A DNA stretch of 64,000 bases, from NCBI RefSeq assembly GCF_042477335.2, contig NC_091255.1, positions 17,586,501 through 17,650,500 of the forward strand, written 5' to 3'. The notes beneath the pieces were generated by a model, which had not been told where the DNA came from, ran no database searches, and saw only the letters and a program-made list of their open reading frames with translations. A program made the position numbers and the translations under genes. Origin of the DNA: Ovis canadensis. Taxonomy: Eukaryota; Chordata; Mammalia; Artiodactyla; Bovidae. Position 1 is the stretch's first letter; every line of letters starts with the position of its first letter. Of the stretch, positions 56,601 to 64,000 are shown one piece after another.

Positions 56601-59600
56601 GGCCCGAAGGAAAGAAACTACTCTGGGTTTCACAGCTCAAAGTGGCACTGTCGCAGCCCCACTCCACATCACCTGGCTCTAGAAGCTGCGTTCCCACCCG
56701 GGGGCGGGGGGGGGGGGGGGGGCTACGATCCCTCCGCGACAAGGCAGGAAAGGAGGGAGGAAGCAGGGCCAGACAGCGAGTCAGTCACCTTCAGGATCTG
56801 GCCCTCCCGGAAGGGGAGCTCCTCTTCCCCAGCATCAGGGTTGGGGGACATTGACACGGGGTCATAGTCAAACAGAGCCACAAAGACCCTGACAGGGAGG
56901 TCCCGGAGGGCCAGGGATGCTTCTGGAGGGCTCCTCGGGGGAGCTGCGCGGGAGAAACGGCAATCAATTCCGGCCAAGGAGGCGGGAGAGGCCCCCTTGG
57001 CCTGGCCCAGCCCCCGCAGAGGCTCACCCAGCTCTGTGGAGCCTGGCCTAGGGGCCCAGCCCCTTCTCCGCTTGGAGCCGCTCTGCCCTGGGCTGTCCAG
57101 CCCTCTGGGCTCCCCAGACTCTGCTGACTGCAAAGAGAGGGCAACAGACATCAGGAGTGATGCACCACCCCTCTGATGGGCGCCTCATTAGGGGCAGGAC
57201 CCCAGGAGTGCTCCCCCCAGCTCTGCCCCGTCGGCGGAAGCGGCACAGCAGAGCAGGGACACACATTCCTCTCCTGGAGCCGTGGCCCAAGCTCACTGGA
57301 GCCATCGGACACCCCCACGGGGGGAGGAAGGGCAGGAGGGGAGGCCCCGGCTCCGGCCACCTTAGCAGATGAGTGCAGTAGAGGGACTAAGGTTTAGATC
57401 TGAGAGCTGGCCGAGGCGCGTGTGAGAGGAGGGCCTCTTCTCGGTGTCAGGGTTGGGCGATGCTGGACATCGCAGGCTGGGTCCTGAAGCTGTCACTAGC
57501 TAAGCAGAGGAAAGGGTCACCTGCCCCAAAGGCAGGGGGCCTGCTGGCAGCAATGGGCGACTTATGGCCACAGAGCATCCGCGCGTCCCAGTTCCAATCG
57601 ATTGGCAGAAGCAGCAAAGCAGTGGAATGTGGGTGGGAGGAGGCAGGTGAGGGAGCCCCGAGGCCCCACCCCACCTCTGCTGATGGAGGCGGCAGCGTGG
57701 AATGGGAGCGGCCGGTGGGCAGCAAGCAGGGCCACCGGGCGGCGGTAGGCAGGGGGCTGCCCGGGCAGGGAGAGGGCACGGACCCGGGGGGGCGGCTCCT
57801 TGGCTCTGCCGGTCGCACTGCGGCCTCTCCGCTCCGGCTCCCCCTTCTCCCAGGCCGGGGAGTACGGGTAGGAGTGGGGGCCTGAACCGGCCTTCGGAGG
57901 TGCCCTGGGCCTTCCCACGGGGGCTGCACCCCAGGCCTCCCCATCTCCGAGGCAGCCGGAGCTGGTGATGCTCATGTCCCCGCCGCCTGTCTCTTGCTCA
58001 TCCTCAGAGTCATATTCGATGCTGATTTCCAAGCACTTGGGGGAGAGGCAGCTGGCCAGGCCCGGTTCCGGTTCCGGGGCCCGGCCCCGGGGGCACTTCC
58101 TCGAGGGGGCGGGCCGCGCCCTCCCGCCGGCGTCCGGCGGAGCCCTGGCGCCCTCGGCCGCAGCGGGGCCGCCCCTCTCGCGCGCAGGGCCCGGTGCTCG
58201 GCCGGGGGCTTGGGACCCGCCGCCGTTGCTGAGAAGCCGACTGCAGTGTTCCCGGGGATCCGGGGACCGCCTGCGGCCAGGGGGCTTTTCGGGGGAGCCA
58301 CTTCCTTTTCTCCAGCTGCCGCCACTGACCAGTCCCAGCGGGTCCTCCAGGCGGTCCCCAGCCCTGCAGGGCTGGGGGGACGAAGCGCAGAGGCCGGGGC
58401 CGCGGAGCCGCGCGCCGTCGCAGCCTAGCCCCGGAGGCAGGGGTGCAGGCGGGCCGGGGTCTCTAGACGCGGAGCCTGCCCCTGGCCCCTTCTCCTCCTG
58501 CGCGGCCTCTCCGGCCTCCTCCTCCTCCTCCTCCTCCTCCTCCTCCTCCTCCTCCTCCTCCTCCTCCTCGGGGATGCTAAACAGCTTCTTGCTGCGAAAG
58601 TGCTGGAGAGGCGGCTCCAGGATCTGTTCCAATATCTCCTCGTCGCTGTCGGTCTCACAGAAGGGGTCAGGCTGGGGCTGGGGCTGGGACTGGGGATCAG
58701 GGGGTGGGGCGGGCGCAGGGAAGAGAGGTCCGTGGGGAAAGGACAGAGCTGTGACCTTTGCCCTCAAAGGAGGGCAGGGGTTTCAGGTAACCCAAAGCTT
58801 CCCACCCCGCACCACGCAACCCCGGTCGCCTCCCTTCAAGAAGGAAGACCAGAGAGAGAGTCTGGCCCAGAGCCACACAGCGTGTCCAGGGCAGGGCCAC
58901 AGGGAGCACTAAGGAGCCTGCCCAAGAATGGGGTGCGCAGAGGGGCTGAGTGTCGGGAACAGGCCAGGCCTAGATGGTGTGGGGCCTCCCAGCCCCTCCT
59001 CGGAAGCTCCCAGCTCCCACGAGGCTCTCAGAGGGCGCTGCATGAAGCAGGCTTGAGTGGGAGAAGTTACAGAACGGGGCGCCTCGGTCCCCCCCTTCCT
59101 TTTCAGGAGGGTCGAGGCTGGGCCTGAGCTACTTCCTAGCTGCCATGCAGCAGAGGGCCCAGGCCGCACACCAAGAATGCTGCTGGCACGGGGGAGCAGC
59201 CACTGACTCTGGGGGCGGAGGCCGCAGGAACCTGAGGGGCCCCCCAGCCCCTCCTCACCCCGATACCTTGGCCCCCTGCCCCCCAATGCTGTGGCCAGCC
59301 ACCTGCTTCGGGAAGGAGCAGGTCCTGACACCCAGCTCTTCTTCCTCCTCCTCCTCCTCCTCCTCCTCTTCTTGAATGTCTGACAGATCCGAGTTGCGGC
59401 CCTGGTCCACAAGGGAGTTCCCCGGATGGACCCCCAGCTCGGCTGCATCCTCCTGCAAGAGGCCAGACGTGGGAGGACAGCGGGGAGGTGAGCAAGGGCA
59501 CGTGGGGACCTTCTGACAGGGTCAGCCCCAGCCAGGATGAATGGGGGGTCCCCCTGCAGAAGGAGAGAGGGGCATGCCCCCAAATTGGAGCACAGGCACC

Positions 59601-61951
59601 ACGCGGGGCGGGGAAAGAAACCTGGAAGACAAAGCGGCAAGCACAAATAGCCAGACACACAGCGCAGAGCAGAGCGAGAGTGGGGCAGAGAGCAGGCAGA
59701 GCAGGCAACCAGCTCTGGGCTGGCAGAGGCGGGGAGGAGGCCCTCAACTCCTCGTGGTGGCCCAGGGTGCCCCAGCCCCATACCTCAGCCCTGGGCCTCA
59801 GCCCGGACCCTGCGTCTCCTCCACGGCAGGCCTGGACACAGGGCAGCCTCTGGGCCAACGTTCCTTGGGTGGTGCCGGGTGCCAGGTGGGCCTCTCCTGT
59901 GGTCTGCTCAGCGTCCTCCTTGGCCATGGAGGAGGTGGCAGGGCCAGGAACACAGTCTCCCAAGGCGGGCTCGGTGGCCTTCATGTCCCCAGGGGCACCC
60001 AGCACAGCCGCCCCAGCCTGCTCCGGGAACGGCAGGCACTGAGGAAGGGGCCCCCACCCCGAGCCCAGACCCTCCTCCCAGCCTCTGCCAGCAACCCTCC
60101 TCCCCAGCCAGGTACCTGCGAGACAGGCGCTGGGGGCTCCTCTGAGGATCCTCCTGCCGTCTCTCTAGGAGGGCTGGCTGTGGGGGCGCCTGGGGCCTCT
60201 TGAGGCCCATGGGGGTCGGGGCACCGGAGAGGAGAGCTGGGATCCCCCAGCCCCGGGGAGGCTGGAGCAAGGGGCGGTCTGACCTCTGGGCCCGGTCGTG
60301 GGCAGGCGCAGGGGACCCTAGCCGGCCAGGAGGCCTCAGCCAGGGCGGGGGCAATAGGAGCTGGGAGGGAGTCCACCGACTCGCCGTGGGGCGACATGGT
60401 GCGCACGGCCACTGCACAGCACGCCTGCAGCAGCTGCAGCTGCGCCAGCTCCACCAGCACGCTGCCCGCCGTGGGCGAGGCCACCTCCATGATCTGCAGG
60501 GGGGCACAGCACGGGAAAGGGGGGCTGCAGTGATGCCCCCACTGGCTCCTGGTGCTGTGCTGGGGACCGCACCCTCGGGGGCCTGGTCTCTCCTGAGCCT
60601 CCTGGCCACGGTGCCTCAGGGCTAGAGTCCTAGTCTGTGGGCGACCAAAGCCCGTGCTCTTAACCAGTCTGCTACTCAGTGCCCAGATGCCTGGGGCAGG
60701 CAGCTCCATGCCAGGCCGGGGAGATGAGGCCTCTCAGCACGGAGAGGGCCGAGACCCATGCCCCGCTCCCAGGATACAGGTGGGTACCCCCAGGCCATAC
60801 CTTCTGCCCATCAGCATAAACAGCGTAGCCTGTGACCCGGACGCCGTTGGAGGTGCCGGCTGCATCTATCGTCACTGGGAGCCAGCTGATGATCAGGATC
60901 CCAGGGGAAGGCCCCGGCTCGACCTGCACATCCAGGGGTGCGTCAGGTGGGCCTAGGGGAAGGGGCACAAGACCCAGGATTGGAGCACTCCCGCCAGAGA
61001 GGACAGCCCACTCTGCCACTTCCCTAAAGATGCAAGTAGCAGCCAGTGTCCCCCTGGGGCCACCCTCCAGGGCCTGACCTCCCCGGGGCTTACACATATC
61101 AGGCGCCCGCGCCCGCCTACCTGCTGGCAGTGTGGTGAACTGCAGGGTGGCAGCCCGCGGCTCTGGCCTCTCCCCGCCTGGTTCCCAGGACCCTTGAGGG
61201 GGAAGCTGAGCCTCCACTCGGGCCTGATAGAGGGTACCAGGCCGCAGGTGGCAGAAGGTGGCCCAGTAGGTGCTGGGGCGGGCAGGGGGGCATTCTTCCC
61301 CGTTGAGGTAGACAGCATGGGCCAAGCTGCTGTTGCTGGGCACCCAGGCGATCTCAGCAGACGTGGCGGTCAGCCGATGGACCCGCAGCTGGCTAGGAGC
61401 CACGCCAGCCTGGGCCCCCAGCAGCAAGCAGCAGCGCAGCGGGTCGGAGCCACCCCGGCTGGTCAAGGCCTGCACAGAGACCCACAGGGGGCCCGCCTGC
61501 AGGTCCAAGTTCTCCAGCACAGCTGTGGGGGGCGCCCTGGACCCCAGGGCCTGCCGCAGCTCCCCATTCACACAGACGTGGTAGCCACTTAGCTCCACAC
61601 GCTCAGGAGGTGGCTCCCAGGCCAGCACCACACTGTGGGCCAGCTGCTTCAGGACGGCCAGGCGGCGGGGGTAAGGCACGGCAGGGGGCTCCCCCAGGCC
61701 CTCGGGTGGGGGGCTCGGGCTGGGTGCCTCCCCGGCCGCCTCGTCCTCTGGTCGGGGCTGGCTGCGTCCCCCGCTGCTCTGGCCCCCACTACTGCTGCCG
61801 CCTCCGCCGCTGCTCAGAAAACTGAGCTCGGGGCCTGAGCTGTGGGACAAGTCAGCCAGCTCCGGAGGCAGGGAGGCCAGCAAGTCGTCGTCGGACACGC
61901 GCTCAACAAAATTGGAAGGGACCAGGCCCCGCCGGCCATCCATGAGCTCCC
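53642..61951 (-). CDS. TSPOAP1: TSPO-associated protein 1 (RIM-binding protein 1), C-terminal two thirds
   Basis: Scaffold that binds the mitochondrial TSPO receptor and, like other RIM-BPs, presynaptic RIM and calcium channels through SH3 domains. Exons in transcript order: 61951-61121, 60952-60801, 60493-60116, 60038-59784, 59452-59267, 58689-57784, 57127-57028, 56943-56789, 56171-56003, 55628-55557, 55047-55015, 54864-54761, 54676-54605, 54396-54286, 53671-53642 (TAG 53644-53642). Phases join without a break to 1,183 residues plus stop. Order: end of SH3-1 (RRGLVPSNFVE), three FN3 repeats, a long Pro/Ser/Glu linker with 12-Glu and 18-Glu runs, SH3-2 (VFVALFDYDP...GYIPCNMV), SH3-3 (MVAAFDYNP...GLVPSNFLE) and the C-terminus RTRRRRVQC. 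Human TSPOAP1 is about 1,857 residues, so the 5' third lies right of the window. The fourth exon's acceptor is uncertain and the sixth exon has a weak donor (GTCCGT). Confidence 0.95.
55015..55047 (-). CDS. TSPOAP1: TSPOAP1 33-nt microexon
   Basis: Bounded by CGGCAG on the 5' side and GTGAGG on the 3' side, phase 1 at both ends. It encodes AEWEGPAQPRA, which aligns with the AESEGPAQP stretch of the human protein between the PPPKPRRSKK motif and SH3-3. Because it is 33 nt, the exon can be included or skipped without changing frame. Confidence 0.85.
55293..55360 (+). mobile_element. BovA head fragment
   Basis: GGGCTTTCCGGGCGGCACTA to ATGCAGGAGACAGAAGAGAC in a TSPOAP1 intron. Confidence 0.7.
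56480..56690 (-). mobile_element. MIR SINE
   Basis: Reverse MIR-like core (CTCTAATCCTCAAACAAGCC, CACTTTACCCATGAGGC) in a TSPOAP1 intron. Confidence 0.6.
56706..56722. repeat. Run of 17 G
   Basis: Uninterrupted G17 on the plus strand in a TSPOAP1 intron, preceded by another G4. Confidence 0.9.
57784..58689 (-). CDS. TSPOAP1: TSPOAP1 acidic linker exon with 18-Glu run
   Basis: 906-nt in-phase exon encoding the disordered linker between FN3-3 and SH3-2. It opens SQPQPQPDPFCETDSDEE and holds 18 consecutive GAG codons (58569-58516 on the minus strand). It has a second acidic patch, ISIEYDSEDEQE, and ends AKEPPPR. The 3' end is set by phase and by the match to the human junction; the donor GTCCGT is weak. 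Confidence 0.85.
58515..58569. repeat. TSPOAP1: (CCT)18 coding microsatellite
   Basis: Pure CCT repeat that reads as 18 GAG codons in the TSPOAP1 linker exon. Confidence 0.95.
59336..59371. repeat. TSPOAP1: Second poly-Glu coding repeat
   Basis: 36 nt encoding 12 Glu with mixed GAA and GAG codons, after NSDLSDIQ in TSPOAP1. Confidence 0.93.
61121..61951 (-). CDS. TSPOAP1: TSPOAP1 exon: SH3-1 end, FN3-1 and FN3-2
   Basis: 831-nt exon, the largest FN3 exon. It starts within the last strands of the first SH3 (GELMDGRRGLVPSNFVE). It continues through an acidic Ser/Gly linker and two fibronectin-III repeats (roughly PYPRRLAVL to LLLGAQ and SQLRVHRL to LQFTTLPAG). The acceptor follows CCTCCCCAG and the donor is GTAGGC. 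Confidence 0.93.
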
Positions 61952-62336
61952 CTGGGGAGGGGAAGACAAGAGAGGAGGCGGAGAAAAACACAGCCCGATC
62001 AATGCATTGTAGCAAGGCTTGGTGAGTGATCCGAAGCATGTGATTCACCTGTTGGCGCTTTTAAAAGAGCAGTCAAGATGTGGACTGGGAAATTATTGTT
62101 AATTTTCACTGGTGTGATAACAGTACTGTAGTTCTATAGGACAGGCGTCTTTTAAATTTTAATGTGCAGATGAATCACCTGGAGGTTTGTTAAAATACAG
62201 ACTGTAACTCAGCTGGGTCTGAGCAGGGCTGAGATTCTGCACTTCGAACAAGCTCCCAGATGATGCTGCAGGATGAAGGATGTCCAGGTTTACAGAGCTA
62301 CACACGGAAGTATGTCTAGGTAAGGTATCATGTGTC

Positions 62337-62597
62337 TGACTTCCCTGGTGGTACAGTGGTTAAGAATCTGCCTGCCAATGCAGGGATCATGGGTCCGATC
62401 CCTGGGCCAGAAAGATTCCACATGCCTCGGAACAACCAAGCCCGTGCACCACAGCTGCTGACACCCAAATGCCTAGAGCCCATGCTCTGCAACAAGACAA
62501 GCGCTACCCTCTCGCCTCAACTAGAGAAAGCCCATGCGCTGCAACGGAGACCCAGTGCAGCCCAAATTAATCCAGTCATTTAAAAATAAATAAAATA
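62337..62597 (+). mobile_element. CHR-type SINE
   Basis: GACTTCCCTGGTGGTACAGT head to TTTAAAAATAAATAAAATAT tail. Confidence 0.9.
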
Positions 62598-62974
62598 TCA
62601 TCTGTCAACAACTTGCTTTTCAATCCTATTTTTAACCCACATGGGAAAAAGGCAATTACGACAAAATATTAATAATTGTTGAATCCAGGTGGTGAGTACC
62701 TAGGTGTTCATATTATGATTTAACTTTTCTGTCTGTTTGAAAACTGTCATATTACATGGGTCTGAGGAGTGAAGTCAAGGGCACCCCTCAACCTTCCTGT
62801 GTGGAAAGCAGACATCCTCAAAGGGAGAGGGAGGTCCCGTCTGGCTAGAAGAAAGGCAGGAATCTTCAGAGACAAAAGACATACATGCCAGAGGAAAGAG
62901 CCCCCTGTGGGTTCTAGAAGGCACTGAGATCCACAGCAGGCCTGCGTCTAGGAGCATGACCGGCAGTCAGTTCT

Positions 62975-63172
62975 TCTTTTAACATTTATCTGTCTGCGTT
63001 GGTCTTAGTTACGGCAGGCAGGGTATTCGTGTCACACAGACTCCCTGGCTATAGTGTGCAGTCTTAGTTGATCCCAAGCATGTGGGATCTTTAGTTCCCC
63101 AACCAGGGATCAAACCCGCTCCGCTGCACTGCAAGGCAGATTCTTAACCACTGGACCACCAGGGAGGTGCCT
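62975..63172 (-). mobile_element. CHR-type SINE
   Basis: Reverse copy with GGATCTTTAGTTCCCCAACC and ACCACTGGACCACCAGGGAG. Confidence 0.87.
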
Positions 63173-63564
63173 GTCAGTCAGTTCTGACAGCGCTTGCAGG
63201 AAATGGACCAGCTCCCCTGAACACTTGGTAACAGAACATTATAAAACATTTCTTACTGTTTGTTTGTGGGATGTCAAAGATCAAAGAACCTGGACAAACG
63301 GCCTATCATATCACAGCTAATTTGGGAAAAAGAAAAAGAGTCCCAGGGCACAGAGGAGCTGGCGGCTGTTGGGCCTTCTTGGGAAGAAAGGGGAACAAGG
63401 GCCAGGTTTAGGGCCGGGGTGAGTGTACGCGGTCCTGAGCGGCAGGAGGACGTGGAAGCTTCCCCAACATCATCTGTCTCTACTTAGGCTAGGAGCTGGG
63501 GCGGGGGGTGGGGAGTGAGAAAAGGAAGAGAAACAAGAGACTTTCAGTAAGTTAGGTAACAGAG

Positions 63565-63960
63565 TGTAAGTAGTGGGTTGAAAGGTGGCCTTCCCAAAAT
63601 ATGTCCACATCCTAAACCCTGAACCCTGTAAATATAGCAAAAGTGTCTTCGCAGACACAATTTTAAGGAGCTTGAGATAAAAGACCGTCCTGGATTATCT
63701 GGGTGGGCCCTAAACCCAGGGACAAGTGTCCTTATAAGAGGACATACAGGGAGAGGCGCTGAGATGCAGGGACCAGAGTTATGCGGCCACAAGCAGGGAA
63801 CAACTGGACGCCCCAGAAACCACACGGGACAAGGAGCAGAATCTCCTCTAGGGCCTCCAGCGGCACGGTGGCCCTGCCAACACCTTGCTTTCAGGCTTCT
63901 GGCCTCCAGCACTGTGAAAGGACACACTTCTGTTGCTTTAAGCCACCACCAAACTTTTTA
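63565..63960 (+). repeat. Ancient mammalian interspersed repeat
   Basis: GTCCTTATAAGAGGACATAC and CCTCCAGCACTGTGAAAGGA landmarks; family not assigned. Confidence 0.55.
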
Positions 63961-64000
63961 CAGCAGCATTAAGAAATTCATCCAGGCACTAACACTGTGG

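Larger units (their letters stand above)
61952..64000 (-). other. TSPOAP1: TSPOAP1 intron to right window edge
   Basis: No further exon of the first SH3 or coiled-coil region is visible. It holds CHR SINEs at 62337-62597 and 62975-63172 and an old repeat at 63565-63960. The next upstream exon must lie beyond 64 kb. Confidence 0.6.

Noticed and set aside
57965-58912. 315-codon plus-strand open frame rich in Ser and Pro
   Set aside because: It is the antisense of the TSPOAP1 acidic exon; the Ser run is the complement of the GAG repeat.
61952-64000. MIR142 hairpin or 5' TSPOAP1 exons
   Set aside because: Known to lie upstream of TSPOAP1 in mammals, but no matching hairpin or SH3/coiled-coil exon is visible here.

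Overview
This is nuclear DNA from a ruminant, probably a bovid. Two things show this. First, the introns and intergenic DNA are full of BovA/Bov-tA SINEs, cetartiodactyl CHR-type tRNA-derived SINEs and BovB (RTE) LINE tails, alongside L1 and old MIR copies. Second, the coding exons closely match mammalian lactoperoxidase, myeloperoxidase and TSPOAP1. The lactoperoxidase differs from the cattle protein as I remember it at many positions, so the source may not be Bos (sheep, goat or another ruminant), but I cannot name the species.

Layout: (1) about 1-24.3 kb, plus strand: LPO, from its second coding exon to its polyadenylation signal; the signal-peptide exon lies left of the window. All 11 exons have GT/AG borders and together encode 686 residues plus stop, which with the missing 26 codons equals the 712-residue cattle protein. 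(2) About 24.3-25.7 kb: short spacer between convergent genes. (3) About 25.7-36.35 kb, minus strand: MPO complete, 12 coding exons, 719 residues from the MKLLL start, with 3' UTR and a TATA-like promoter. (4) About 36.4-50.7 kb: gene-free DNA built largely of L1, BovB and SINE insertions. (5) About 50.7 kb to the right edge, minus strand: the 3' part of TSPOAP1 (BZRAP1/RIM-BP1), 15 exons encoding the last 1,183 or so residues: end of the first SH3, three fibronectin-III repeats, a long acidic linker and two more SH3 domains. Its 5' exons lie right of the window.

LPO and MPO are tail-to-tail paralogues of the heme peroxidase family. Several of their exons have identical lengths (130, 207, 161, 238 and 208 nt), so they arose by duplication of one gene. 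LPO is a secreted antimicrobial peroxidase; MPO is the neutrophil granule enzyme that makes hypochlorous acid. TSPOAP1 is a functionally unrelated synaptic and mitochondrial-receptor scaffold.

I found no new multi-gene system. The observations most worth checking are a U6 snRNA-L1 chimeric retrocopy in an LPO intron, a cluster of radical substitutions in one LPO exon, departures from conserved motifs in MPO, an uncertain splice acceptor and a 33-nt microexon in TSPOAP1, and nested or inverted retroelement structures.
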